The position numbers and the translations under genes were made by a program. Source: an uncultured Paracoccaceae bacterium (GTDB lineage: Bacteria; Pseudomonadota; Alphaproteobacteria; Rhodobacterales; Rhodobacteraceae). Taken from it: a DNA stretch of 64,000 nucleotides. Shown here one piece after another: positions 1 to 9,286 of this stretch. Position 1 is the stretch's first letter; every line of letters starts with the position of its first letter. The stretch covers positions 62,001 through 126,000 of the forward strand of contig CAKSTR010000004.1 of the NCBI GenBank assembly GCA_934500835.1, given 5' to 3'. The notes beneath the pieces were generated by a model that did not search any database, was not told the DNA's origin, and worked only from the letters and a program-made list of their open reading frames with translations.

Positions 1-147
1 CAGGCCGGTCAAAGCGGCTAGACTGATCGCATGGGGCGCGATCACGGCGCCCCCGAACCGGCGGCCGGGCGAGAAGCGGGCCGCCAGCCCCGCTGGCCCC
101 CGCGCCCCGCCCTGACGGCCGCCCCAAGGCCGAAAGGGAGGGAAGAC

Positions 148-2190
148 ATGAGCCCGACAACGACCGAGGCAAGACGGGGCACCCGATGCGCCGCGCTGGT
201 TGGCGCGCATGGCAGTGGCAAGACCACGCTTTTCGAAGCGCTTCTGCACAGCGCCGGCGCAACCGACCGACGCGGCACCGCCAAGGAACGCAACACGGTG
301 GGCGATGCCGCCCCCGAAGCGCGCGCGCGCGGCATCTCGACCGAACTCTCGGTCGCCTCCTGCCGTTTCATGGACGAGGATTGGGCGCTGATCGACTGCC
401 CCGGCTCGGTCGAGCTTCTGTCGGACACCCATGCCGCCCTGATGGTGGCCGATCTGGCCGTGGTGGTCTGCGACCCTTTCCCGGAACGGGCGCTGGCCGT
501 GGCGCCCATTCTGAAATTCCTCGATGACCGGCGCATCCCGCATCTGATCTTCGTGAACCGCATGGACGCGCCCGAAGCACATGTCCGCGCCACCTTCCAT
601 GCCCTGCAAGGCGTGTCGGAACGCCCGCTTGCCCTGCGCGGCATTCCGATCCGCGATGATGGCGGACAGGTGACCGGGATGATCGACCTTGTGTCCGAAC
701 GCGCCTGGCGCTGGAATCCGCAGAAACCCTCGGATCTGATCCCGCTGCCCGATGCCGAAAAGGGCGACGAAGGGGCCGCCCGTGCCGCAATGATCGAGGC
801 CCTGGCCGATTTCGACGATACGATCCTTGAGCAGGTGCTGTCCGACATCAAGCCGCCGACGGGCCAGATCTATGCCTCGCTGACCCGCGATCTGGCGCAG
901 GATCTGCTGGTGCCGGTGTTCTTCGGCGCGGCCGAACAGGAAAACGGCGTCCGCCGGCTGTGGAAGGCGTTGCGCCACGAATGCCCCCCGCCCGCGGAAA
1001 CCGCGGCCCGGCTGGGGCTGACGGGGACGGGGACGGGCGCGCTGGCGCAGGTCGTCAAGACCTTCCAGTCGGGTCAGGCCGGGCGGGCGGCGCTGGTGCG
1101 GATCTGGCGCGGCGAGGTGAAGGACGGCATGACCCTTGGCCCGGACCGGGTGGGATCGGTCTCTTCGGCCATGGGGCGCAAGTTCACCGCCAAGGGAGCG
1201 GCCGGCGAAGGAGAGGTGGTGGTTCTGGGCCGCATGGCCGCGGTAAAGGCGGGCGACCTGATCGGCGAGGGCCGGCAGGATCGTGGCGACTGGCCGTCAG
1301 CGCCCGCGCCCGTGGCCGCCCTGTCGATCCGGGCCGAACATCCCGCCGACGAGGCCAAGCTCTCGGCCGCGCTTGGCCGGCTCTGCGACGAAGACCCCTC
1401 GCTGCGCGTCCATACCAGGCCGCAGACCGGCGAGACCCTGCTGACCGGCCAGGGCGACATCCATCTGGCCATCGCCCTGTCGCAGCTGAAGTCGGAGGCC
1501 GGGTTGTCGGTAAAGACCGCCACACCGAGTGTTTCCTATTGCGAGACGATCTCGAAGCCTGCCGCCATACATACGCGGCACAAGAAACAGTCCGGCGGTC
1601 ATGGCGAATTTGCCGACATCCAGCTGGAGATCGCGCCGCGCGGCCGGGGGGACGGTTTCGCCTTCTCGGACCGGATCACCGGCGGGGTGGTGCCCAAGCA
1701 ATACATCCCGGCGGTGCAGAAGGGCGTCGAGACCGCGCTGGCCCGCGGCCCCTTGGGCTTTCCGGTGGTCGATCTGGGCGTGGTGCTGACCGATGGCAGC
1801 TATCACAACGTCGACAGTTCCGACTTTGCCTTCCAGAAGGCCGGCGCCAAGGCCATGGCCGAAGCCCTGCCCGACTGCGGCCCGCTGCTGCTGGAGCCGG
1901 TGCTGGAGGTGGCGCTGTCGGTGCCGTCCGAATTCACGCCAAAGGCGCAGCGCCTTGCCACCTCGCGCCGGGGCCAGATCCTTGGCTTCGATGCGAAGGC
2001 GGGATGGAAGGGCTGGGACGAGGTCTCGACCCTGATCCCGGCGGCCGAGATGCAGGGGCTGATCACCGAATTGCGCAGCCAGACCCTTGGCGTCGGTTTC
2101 TATACCGCCGACGAGCACCACCTTGAGCAGGTGACCGGGCGCGAGGCGGAACAGGCGATCGCGGCGCGGGCGGCGGCGCTGAAAGGCTAG
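148..2190 (+). CDS. EF-G-like translational GTPase with altered switch II
   Basis: A 680-residue protein with EF-G domain order: GTP-binding domain, beta-barrel domain II, then the domain IV/V region. Motifs seen are a P-loop (GAHGSGKT, residues 19-26), ARGIS in the switch I position, DCPGS at 83-87 and NRMD at 137-140. Canonical EF-G has DTPGH; here the catalytic His is Ser87. The start at 148 is preceded by GGGAGG, and an upstream in-frame ATG lacks a ribosome site. The rest of the ribosome is not encoded nearby, so this looks like a stand-alone EF-G paralogue rather than the housekeeping fusA. It probably acts on the ribosome, but its GTPase behaviour cannot be assumed. Confidence 0.88.
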   Translation: MSPTTTEARRGTRCAALVGAHGSGKTTLFEALLHSAGATDRRGTAKERNTVGDAAPEARARGISTELSVASCRFMDEDWALIDCPGSVELLSDTHAALMVADLAVVVCDPFPERALAVAPILKFLDDRRIPHLIFVNRMDAPEAHVRATFHALQGVSERPLALRGIPIRDDGGQVTGMIDLVSERAWRWNPQKPSDLIPLPDAEKGDEGAARAAMIEALADFDDTILEQVLSDIKPPTGQIYASLTRDLAQDLLVPVFFGAAEQENGVRRLWKALRHECPPPAETAARLGLTGTGTGALAQVVKTFQSGQAGRAALVRIWRGEVKDGMTLGPDRVGSVSSAMGRKFTAKGAAGEGEVVVLGRMAAVKAGDLIGEGRQDRGDWPSAPAPVAALSIRAEHPADEAKLSAALGRLCDEDPSLRVHTRPQTGETLLTGQGDIHLAIALSQLKSEAGLSVKTATPSVSYCETISKPAAIHTRHKKQSGGHGEFADIQLEIAPRGRGDGFAFSDRITGGVVPKQYIPAVQKGVETALARGPLGFPVVDLGVVLTDGSYHNVDSSDFAFQKAGAKAMAEALPDCGPLLLEPVLEVALSVPSEFTPKAQRLATSRRGQILGFDAKAGWKGWDEVSTLIPAAEMQGLITELRSQTLGVGFYTADEHHLEQVTGREAEQAIAARAAALKG

Positions 2191-2201
2191 CCGACCGCTT
2201 C

Positions 2202-2270
2202 TGGCCGGCGGCTGGAGGGGTTTTGCACCCCTCCAGACCTCCCCGCAGGATATTTTCGCCAAGATGAAGG
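2202..2270. repeat. Dispersed intergenic hairpin repeat, copy 1
   Basis: A GC hairpin (CTGGAGGGG, 7-base loop, CCCCTCCAG at 2212-2236) is followed by a conserved tail ACCTCCCCGCAGGATATTTT...AAGATGAAGG. It starts 12 bases after the EF-G-like stop codon. Related copies lie near 25.2, 35.1 and 61.4 kb. It could act as a terminator or processing element. Confidence 0.8.
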
Positions 2271-2366
2271 CGGCAGCGGGCGAAGCGCGGAAGACGACAT
2301 GCCGTGTCGCGCTTTGGCAATCCCTGCGGCGTCTTTGCGGTCAGCCTGACTGCAAAGGAGCAAGTC

Positions 2367-3707
2367 ATGAGCCAGCCCTACGCACAGAGCCGCCGCAAGA
2401 TCGACCCCTCGCGGGAAGATCGCCTTGCCGACGGCACCCCCAACGACAACGACCGGGTGGAAATCGGCCCGACCCAGCTGGCCTTTGGCGAGTGGCAGAC
2501 GGCCGGGCTGGTGGCGCCGAACCTTGAGAGGATGCGGGAATTCCGCTGGCGGCGGCTGACCAAGGCGCTGGTTGACCGCGATCTTGGCGGGCTCTTGATG
2601 TTCGATCCGCTGAACATCCGCTATGCCACCGACACCACCAACATGCAGCTGTGGAACAGCCACAACCCGTTCCGTGCCGTCCTTCTGTGCGCCGATGGCC
2701 ATATGGTGATCTGGGAGTACAAGCAGGCGCCCTTCCTTGTCACCTTCAACCCTTTGGTGGCCGAGTTGCGTTCGGGCGCGTCGTTCTTCTATGCGGTCAC
2801 CGGCGACCGGGGCGAGGATGCGGCATCGTCCTTTGCCGGTCAGGTCGATGAGGTGATGCGGGCCCATGCCGGCTCCAACCGGCGGCTGGCGGTGGACAAG
2901 ATCATGGTGGCGGGTCTGCGGGCGCTGGAGCGGGCGGGATTCGAGGTGCTGGAGGGTGAGGAAGTCACCGAGCGCACCCGCGCCGTGAAGGGCCCGGACG
3001 AAATTCTGGCGATGCGCTGCGCCCATCATGCCTGCGAGGCGGCGATTGCCGAGATGGAGGCGTTCACCCGCGAGAACGTGCCGAAGGGCGGCGTCAGCGA
3101 GGACGACATCTGGGCGGAGCTGCACAAGGGCAATATCCGTCGTGGCGGAGAATGGATCGAGACGCGGCTGCTGGCCTCGGGCCCGCGGACCAATCCGTGG
3201 TTCCAGGAATGCGGGCCACGGATCGTGCAGCCCGATGAGATCGTGGCGTTCGACACCGACCTGATTGGCGCCTATGGCATCTGCATCGACATTTCGCGCA
3301 GCTGGTGGGTGGGGGAAAGCCGGCCGTCGAATGCGATGATTTCCGCCATGAACCATGGGCTTGACCACATCCGCGACCATCAGGCGCGGCTGAAGCCCGG
3401 GGTGACGATCAAGGAGCTGTGCTTTGGCGGGCACCAGCTGGAAGACCAGTACTGGAAGCAGAAATACAGCTGCAAGATGCACGGGGTGGGGTTGTGCGAC
3501 GAATGGCCCTTCGTGCCCTATCCTGACGCCTGGGTGGACGGCGCCTTCGAGGTGGCCCTTGAGCCGGGGATGGTGCTGTGCGTCGAGGCGCTGGTTTCGC
3601 CCGAAGGCGGCGACTTCTCGATCAAGCTGGAGGATCAGGTGCTGATCACAGAAACCGGCTGCGAGAACCTGACGAGGTACCCCTTCGACCCGCGGCTGGT
3701 GGGGTAG
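2367..3707 (+). CDS. dddP: DMSP lyase DddP (M24 peptidase-like fold)
   Basis: A 446-residue protein predicted to cleave dimethylsulfoniopropionate to dimethyl sulfide and acrylate. It has the creatinase/aminopeptidase P N-terminal domain and an M24 'pita-bread' catalytic domain. The di-metal site reads FDTDLIGAYGICID (Asp296, Asp298, Asp308), HGVGLCDEWPF (His372, Asp378), VEAL (Glu407) and KLEDQ (Glu422). These match in identity and spacing the metal ligands and catalytic Asp that I recall for characterised DddP (D295, D307, H371, E406, E421, D377). AAGGAG at 2355-2360 fixes the start at 2367. No acrylate or DMS genes are adjacent; mmsA, which could finish C3 degradation, is 57 kb away. It is soluble, with no signal peptide. 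Confidence 0.9.
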   Translation: MSQPYAQSRRKIDPSREDRLADGTPNDNDRVEIGPTQLAFGEWQTAGLVAPNLERMREFRWRRLTKALVDRDLGGLLMFDPLNIRYATDTTNMQLWNSHNPFRAVLLCADGHMVIWEYKQAPFLVTFNPLVAELRSGASFFYAVTGDRGEDAASSFAGQVDEVMRAHAGSNRRLAVDKIMVAGLRALERAGFEVLEGEEVTERTRAVKGPDEILAMRCAHHACEAAIAEMEAFTRENVPKGGVSEDDIWAELHKGNIRRGGEWIETRLLASGPRTNPWFQECGPRIVQPDEIVAFDTDLIGAYGICIDISRSWWVGESRPSNAMISAMNHGLDHIRDHQARLKPGVTIKELCFGGHQLEDQYWKQKYSCKMHGVGLCDEWPFVPYPDAWVDGAFEVALEPGMVLCVEALVSPEGGDFSIKLEDQVLITETGCENLTRYPFDPRLVG

Positions 3708-3781
3708 CCGGCTGGCCCGCGGGGCCGATCGCGGCCGCGGACCCGACAGGTTGACGGCCTGCCCCCCGCAGCAGTGCCTGC

Positions 3782-4654
3782 CTAAAGCCCGACCTCGGCC
3801 AGAAGGCCGAGGTGATCCGACCCAAGGCCGGGGCGGGTTTCGACCTTTCCGCCCGCGGGCGCGAACACATGGTCTATGGGCAGCGTAAGCCAGGGGGCAA
3901 AGCCGGTATAGGTGCCCTGCACCGGCCCGGCCGGGGTCACGCGCGCCGCACCGGCCATGGCCGACAGCGCCCAGGACCAGCGCACCATGTTGAAATCGCC
4001 GGCCATGACCACCGGCCCCTCCAGCCCCTGCAACATCGGGAGGAGTTTTTGCACATGCGGAGGTTGGCCATAGGGCCAGGGCCAGTGCAGATGGATCGAG
4101 ACCAGCCACAGCGGCCCTTGCGGCCCCTGCACCTGAAGGGCGGCAAGACCGGGGGTGCAGACCTGCTGACCTTGCACCGGCTGCAACCTAGTGACCAGCG
4201 CGGTGCCGCCGACACTGGCAAAGTCGCAGCGCAACTGGTGGGGATATTCGGTCTTCAGATCCGCCATCAGGTCCAGGTTCGCCGTCGACACCTCTTGCAG
4301 CATCACCGCATCGGGAGAGGTGTTGCGGATGTCCTGTGCGAGACCGGCCAGATCATCGTTCCGGAACAGCATGTTCTTTTGGTAGATGCGCAGGCCCTGC
4401 CCCGGCTCCGGCCCCATGGCGCTGCCGTAGGACCAGACGAGGGGTGCACCGGCAACGAAGGCGATCAGCATGCCGACCCGCCCCAGACGCAGGGCACCCG
4501 TCCTCCAGGCGAAGGCAGACAGCAGGGCCAGCGCCCCGGCCCCCTGCAGCCGGAACACCGCCAGCGAATCGCCCAAGGGGTGCAGCATGCCAAGATAGCC
4601 GCCAAGAACAGGCAGCGCGGCAAGAATGGCCAGCAGGGACAGCGCCTTTCTCAC
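3782..4654 (-). CDS. Membrane-anchored endonuclease/exonuclease/phosphatase family protein
   Basis: A 290-residue protein. The N-terminal ~75 residues form three likely membrane helices; the rest is an EEP (DNase I-like) domain. Visible motifs are LQEV (metal-binding Glu), SIHLHW, AGDFN (catalytic Asp/Asn) and PIDHVF followed by GSDHLG (catalytic His). The start is GTG at 4654, overlapping the upstream TetR stop by 4 bases, so the two are co-translated. The active site probably faces the periplasm. The substrate is unknown and could be a phosphoester, lipid headgroup or nucleic acid. Confidence 0.82.
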   Translation of the reverse strand: MRKALSLLAILAALPVLGGYLGMLHPLGDSLAVFRLQGAGALALLSAFAWRTGALRLGRVGMLIAFVAGAPLVWSYGSAMGPEPGQGLRIYQKNMLFRNDDLAGLAQDIRNTSPDAVMLQEVSTANLDLMADLKTEYPHQLRCDFASVGGTALVTRLQPVQGQQVCTPGLAALQVQGPQGPLWLVSIHLHWPWPYGQPPHVQKLLPMLQGLEGPVVMAGDFNMVRWSWALSAMAGAARVTPAGPVQGTYTGFAPWLTLPIDHVFAPAGGKVETRPGLGSDHLGLLAEVGL

Positions 4655-5283
4655 CCCGGGCCGCCCTCCGGCCGCAGGATCGCCTCGGCCACCGCCATCA
4701 GGGGGCCGCGCATCTCGATCCCGCAGGTGATGCGCAGGGATTCAAGGCCAAGGAGGGCGGCATAGAATCGTGCAGCCCCTTCGGCCGCGCGCGGTGCCTC
4801 CAGTCCGGCCTGCGCCAGAAAGGCGCAGAGATCCGCCAGCCGCCGCGCATCCACCCTTTGCAGCGCCGCCCGTGCCAGCGGGTCGGTCCGCGCCCAGTCG
4901 CGCATGGCAGGCTCCAACGCGGCCCCGCCGGATTCGCCTTCGGGCAGAGCCGAAACCGCTTCGACCAGCGCGGTGAGCTGCGCCCGCGGACTGCCGCCGC
5001 GCCTGCGCAGGCCGGCGGTGATGCCAACGCTTGCCAAGTGCTCGAAGGCTTCAAGCATTGCAGCATGCAGGCTGCGCAGGTCCTTGAAATGCCAATAGAA
5101 GCTGCCCTTCGTCGCGCCCAGCCCGCGGGCCAGAGCCTCAACCCGGATGGCATCGGGGCCGCCGGCAAGCAGCGCCTGAAACCCGGCCAGAATCCAGTCG
5201 GTCGGCGTCCGCTTCGCCCTTGCGGCGACCGGCGTCACGGCCGGCAGATCAGGTTGTCGGGAAATCGGGGCAATGGCGTTCAT
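4651..5283 (-). CDS. TetR/AcrR family transcriptional regulator
   Basis: A 210-residue protein. The N-terminal helix-turn-helix (about residues 30-75) contains the family-typical stretch GATKGSFYWHFKDLRSL. The C-terminal half is an all-helical ligand domain. It is the first gene of a two-gene operon with the membrane-anchored EEP protein (4-base overlap), which it may regulate together with itself. The 209 bp between it and the divergent purB should hold the operator, but I see no clear palindrome there. An upstream extension is open but has no start context. Confidence 0.85.
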   Translation of the reverse strand: MNAIAPISRQPDLPAVTPVAARAKRTPTDWILAGFQALLAGGPDAIRVEALARGLGATKGSFYWHFKDLRSLHAAMLEAFEHLASVGITAGLRRRGGSPRAQLTALVEAVSALPEGESGGAALEPAMRDWARTDPLARAALQRVDARRLADLCAFLAQAGLEAPRAAEGAARFYAALLGLESLRITCGIEMRGPLMAVAEAILRPEGGPG

Positions 5284-5492
5284 CGGCCGCCACCATAGGC
5301 GCAAGGCCCCCCTGCCACAACCGCCGCAAGATGCCTTCTGGTCATCATCCCCTCCGATCTGCGCGGGGTTTTGCCCCTCGACCCGCAGCCTAGCCGGCAA
5401 GTGGTTAACCAGATGCCAACGCTGGCCCACTTGCACCCCGCCCCCCCGCGCCGTAAGGGGGCGGCGACCCCTTGAAGATGCCGGAGGCCCCG

Positions 5493-6794
5493 ATGATCCC
5501 GCGCTATTCCCGCCCCGAAATGGTGAAGAACTGGTCCCCCGAGACCCGCTTTCGCATCTGGTTCGAGATCGAGGCCCATGCCTGCGACGCCCAGGCCGCC
5601 CTTGGCGTGATCCCGAAAGCCAATGCCGAGGCGGTCTGGCGTGCGAAAGACGTCGAATTCGACGTCGCCCGCATCGACGAGATCGAGGCCGTCACAAAAC
5701 ATGACGTGATCGCCTTCCTGACCCATCTGGCCGAAATCATCGGCAATGACGAGGCACGCTTCGTCCATCAGGGCATGACCTCCTCGGACGTGCTGGACAC
5801 CACGCTGAACATCCAGCTGGTGCGCGCCTGCGACATCCTGCTGGCCGGGATCGACCGGGTGCTGGCCGCGCTGAAGACCCGCGCCTATGAGCACAAGGAC
5901 ACCGTCCGCATCGGCCGCAGCCACGGCATCCATGCCGAGCCGATCACCATGGGCCTGACCTTCGCCCGCTTCTACGCCGAGATGAAGCGCGGCCGCGAGC
6001 GGCTTGAAAATGCAAGGAAAGAAGTGGCCACCGGCGCCATCTCGGGCGCGGTCGGCACCTTCGCCAACATCGACCCGCGTGTCGAGGAACATGTCTGCAA
6101 GGCGCTTGGCCTGACCCCCGAGCCGATCAGCACGCAGGTGATCCCGCGCGACCGCCACGCGATGTTCTTCGCCACGCTTGGCGTGATCGCCTCCAGCATC
6201 GAGAACATCGCCATCGAGATCCGCCACATGCAGCGGACCGAAGTGCTTGAGGCGGAAGAGTTCTTCTCGCCCGGCCAGAAGGGTTCCTCGGCGATGCCGC
6301 ACAAACGGAACCCGGTGCTGACCGAGAACCTGACCGGCCTTGCCCGCCTTGTCCGCATGGCGGTGGTGCCGGCGATGGAAAACGTGGCGCTTTGGCACGA
6401 ACGCGACATCAGCCATTCCAGCGTTGAGCGGATGATCGGGCCCGACGCCACGATCACGCTGGATTTCGCGCTGCACCGGCTGGCCGGGGTGGTCGAAAAG
6501 CTGGTGATCTACCCCGAGACCATGCTGAAGAACCTCAACAAGTTCAAAGGGCTGGTGATGAGCCAGCGCGTCCTTCTGGCCCTGACGCAAGCCGGCGTCA
6601 GCCGCGAGGAGTCCTATCGTCTTGTCCAGCGCAACGCGATGAAGGTCTGGGAGAAGGGCGCCGATTTCAAGACCGAGCTTCTGGCAGACCCGGACGTCAC
6701 CGCCGCCCTGACCCCGGCCGAGATCGAGGAGAAGTTCGACCTTGGCTATCACACCAAGCATGTCGACACGATCTTCGCCCGCGTCTTCGGCTGA
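5493..6794 (+). CDS. purB: Adenylosuccinate lyase
   Basis: A 433-residue soluble enzyme of the fumarase/aspartase superfamily. It works twice in purine synthesis, converting SAICAR to AICAR plus fumarate and adenylosuccinate to AMP plus fumarate. The superfamily signature GSSAMPHKRNP is at 264-274, and TSSDV and GRSHG are also present. The N-terminus MIPRYSRPEM is typical of the family. GGAGG at 5483-5487 supports ATG 5493 over the upstream TTG/ATG. It is monocistronic here; purL lies elsewhere in the window. Confidence 0.96.
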   Translation: MIPRYSRPEMVKNWSPETRFRIWFEIEAHACDAQAALGVIPKANAEAVWRAKDVEFDVARIDEIEAVTKHDVIAFLTHLAEIIGNDEARFVHQGMTSSDVLDTTLNIQLVRACDILLAGIDRVLAALKTRAYEHKDTVRIGRSHGIHAEPITMGLTFARFYAEMKRGRERLENARKEVATGAISGAVGTFANIDPRVEEHVCKALGLTPEPISTQVIPRDRHAMFFATLGVIASSIENIAIEIRHMQRTEVLEAEEFFSPGQKGSSAMPHKRNPVLTENLTGLARLVRMAVVPAMENVALWHERDISHSSVERMIGPDATITLDFALHRLAGVVEKLVIYPETMLKNLNKFKGLVMSQRVLLALTQAGVSREESYRLVQRNAMKVWEKGADFKTELLADPDVTAALTPAEIEEKFDLGYHTKHVDTIFARVFG

Positions 6795-6886
6795 TCCGTC
6801 CCCGCAAAGGCTCTGAAAATCTGATCCCGGCAAGGGCTTGTTAAGCCCGCCCTGCGAGACTGCATCAGGCAGAGTCGGAGGGGTCG

Positions 6887-7969
6887 ATGTCCCATGAAAG
6901 CCAGGCGCTGGCGCGGATCGTACCGGCGCAGCGGGTGATGACGCTGGCGGGCGGCGTGCCGGCGCAGCGGATGCTGTCGGCGCGTCAGAAGGCGGCGGTG
7001 GTCGTGCGCTACATGATCGCGGAAGGCGCAAAGATCCCGCTGGCACAATTGCCCGACCACATGCAGCAGGCGCTGGCCGAACAGATGGGTGCGATGCGCC
7101 TGATCGACCGGCAGACGCTGGAGTCAGTCGTGGCCGAATTTCTGGGGGAACTCGACTCGGTCGGTCTGGCCTTTTCGGGCGGGCTTGAAGGCGCACTGAA
7201 CGTGATGGACGGCCATATCTCGCATTCTGCAGCCAGCCGGCTGCGCCGCAAGGCCGGGATGAACTCCAAGACCGACCCGTGGGAGCGGCTGGTCACCATG
7301 CCGGTGCCGGTGCTGCTGCCGGTGATCGAGGACGAGGCCGTCGAAGTTGCCGCTGTGGTGCTGTCGAAGCTGCCGGTCGCCCGGGCGGCCGACATTCTGG
7401 GCCGATTGCCGGGCGAAAAGGCCCGTCGCATCGCCTTTGCGGTCTCGCTGACCGACAATATCGACCCCGAAACCGTGCGCCGGATCGGTTTCGCCATGCT
7501 AACCCAGATCGACAGCCGCCCGCCGCGCGCTTTCCATACCGGCCCGGTCGAGCGGGTGGGCGCAATCCTCAACGTCTCGGCCGCGGTGACCCGCGAAGAC
7601 GTGCTGCAGGGGCTGGAGGTGGAGGATGCCGGTTTCGCCGATCAGGTCCGCCGCGCCATTTTCACCTATGTCCATATCCCCGACCGCATCGAGACTCGGG
7701 ACGTTCCGAAAATCATCCGCATGGTGGACCAGCTTCAACTGGTCAACGCCATGGCCTTTGGCGCGGACAAGCCCGAACAGGAGGTCGCCACCGAATTCCT
7801 GCTGGCCAACATGTCGCAACGCATGGCGCAGGCTCTGCGTGAAGAGGTGGAGGCACGCGGAAAGGTCAAGGAGAAGGACGGCGAAGAGGCGATGAACCTG
7901 ATCATCGGCGCCATCCGCGAATTGGAAGCCTCGGGCGAATTGGTGATGATCGTCCATGAAGAGGCATAG
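6887..7969 (+). CDS. fliG: FliG-like flagellar motor switch protein
   Basis: A 360-residue protein related to FliG. N-terminal text such as ARQKAAVVVRYM resembles FliG_N, and the middle and C-terminal helical repeats resemble FliG_M/C, with KIIRMVDQLQLVNAMAFG near residue 280. FliG couples the MS ring to the stator and MotA/FliM. GGAGGGG precedes the ATG. No flagellar cluster is visible in the window, so the gene stands alone between purB and aroB. It could be the only fliG, relocated, or a divergent paralogue. The C-terminal charged helix residues that contact MotA need alignment to judge. Confidence 0.75.
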   Translation: MSHESQALARIVPAQRVMTLAGGVPAQRMLSARQKAAVVVRYMIAEGAKIPLAQLPDHMQQALAEQMGAMRLIDRQTLESVVAEFLGELDSVGLAFSGGLEGALNVMDGHISHSAASRLRRKAGMNSKTDPWERLVTMPVPVLLPVIEDEAVEVAAVVLSKLPVARAADILGRLPGEKARRIAFAVSLTDNIDPETVRRIGFAMLTQIDSRPPRAFHTGPVERVGAILNVSAAVTREDVLQGLEVEDAGFADQVRRAIFTYVHIPDRIETRDVPKIIRMVDQLQLVNAMAFGADKPEQEVATEFLLANMSQRMAQALREEVEARGKVKEKDGEEAMNLIIGAIRELEASGELVMIVHEEA

Positions 7970-8178
7970 GCCGAAAGCGCGGCAATCACAGCCGGGCGGC
8001 GCAAGCCGAGCCGCCGCCGCGCCCGAAGAGCGCAACCCGACAGCGCGGCCCAGATCATGCCTGCCCGGCCCAGACTCGCCCGACCCAGACCCCGCCAGAC
8101 CCCGCCAGTCCCCCGCCGCGCATACGCCGACGCCGCCCGGAGGCCCCGCCGCGCAACAAGGCGCCGATTCCCCCGGCG

Positions 8179-9285
8179 TCAGCGCAGCGCGTCCGTCAAC
8201 AGCCGCAATACCTGATCGCCCGGCACGTCCCCGGCCACGAAGGCCTGCCCGATTCCGCGCGCAAGGACGAAGCGCAGGCGGCCGTCGATCACCTTCTTGT
8301 CCTGCCCCATCAGCGCCAGCAGCGCCTCGGGTCCCGGCAACTCGCCCGGGATGTCGGCCAGATCCACCTTCATCCCCATCGCCCGCAGATGGGCGCGGAC
8401 CCGGCTTGGGTCTTCCTGCGCGCACAGCCCAAGCCGGGCCGACAGCTCGAAGGCCAGCGCGCAGCCGATGGCAACGCCTTCGCCATGCAAGAGCCGGTCG
8501 GAATAGCCCGTGGCCTTTTCCAGCGCGTGACAGAAGGTATGGCCCAGGTTCAGCAGCGCGCGTTCGCCCTCTTCGGTTTCGTCGCGCGACACGATCCCCG
8601 CCTTCATCTCGACAGACCGGGTGACGGCGCGCAAGCGGGCGGCAGAGTCGCCCGCCGCCATGCCGGGGGCCGCAGCCTCAAGCCAGTCGAAGAAACCGGC
8701 GTCGCCAAGCAGGCCGTATTTCACCACCTCGCCATAGCCGGCAAGGAAATCGCGCGGGGGCAAGGTGCCCAGAACGTCGATGTCGGCCAGCACGAGGCTG
8801 GGCTGGTGGAAGGCACCGACAAGGTTCTTGCCCTGCGCGGTGTTGATGCCGGTCTTGCCGCCGACGGAACTGTCGACCTGCGCCAGAAGCGTGGTGGGGA
8901 TCTGCACGAACCGCACGCCGCGGCGCAGGACGGCCGCGGCAAAGCCGACCAGATCGCCGATCACCCCGCCCCCGAAGGCCACGACGACATCGCGCCGCTC
9001 GACCTTCTGGTCCAGCAGCCATTCGACGCAGGACGAGAACTGCTTCCATCCCTTGGTGCCTTCGCCCGGTGGCAGGGCAAGGGCGGTTACCGCGATGCCC
9101 TCGCCCTCCAGCGCCGCCGTCAGACGCGCAAGATGCAGCCCGGCCACCGTTTCATCCGTCACCACGGCCACCCGCTTGCGGCGCAGGAAGGGCGCGATTT
9201 CCGCGCCGGCGCGATCGATCAGGCCGGGGCCGATCCGCACCTGATAGGAACGCGCGCCCAGATCGACGGGGACGATATTGGTCAT
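8179..9285 (-). CDS. aroB: 3-dehydroquinate synthase
   Basis: A 368-residue enzyme that closes DAHP to 3-dehydroquinate, the second shikimate step, using NAD+ and a divalent metal. The NAD-binding GGGVIGDL begins at residue 105, followed by the conserved PTTLLAQVDSSVGGKTGIN segment. The metal-binding His appears in LNLGHTFCHALE and the later LLHGE. The start MTNIVPV sits 1 base after the aroK stop codon, so aroK-aroB form one operon, a common bacterial order. Confidence 0.96.
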   Translation of the reverse strand: MTNIVPVDLGARSYQVRIGPGLIDRAGAEIAPFLRRKRVAVVTDETVAGLHLARLTAALEGEGIAVTALALPPGEGTKGWKQFSSCVEWLLDQKVERRDVVVAFGGGVIGDLVGFAAAVLRRGVRFVQIPTTLLAQVDSSVGGKTGINTAQGKNLVGAFHQPSLVLADIDVLGTLPPRDFLAGYGEVVKYGLLGDAGFFDWLEAAAPGMAAGDSAARLRAVTRSVEMKAGIVSRDETEEGERALLNLGHTFCHALEKATGYSDRLLHGEGVAIGCALAFELSARLGLCAQEDPSRVRAHLRAMGMKVDLADIPGELPGPEALLALMGQDKKVIDGRLRFVLARGIGQAFVAGDVPGDQVLRLLTDALR

Positions 9286-9286
9286 C

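Noticed and set aside
7970..8178. Tandem CCCCGCCAGA-like repeats as a possible functional element
   Set aside because: Only about two imperfect copies in GC-rich DNA; nothing more than low complexity.
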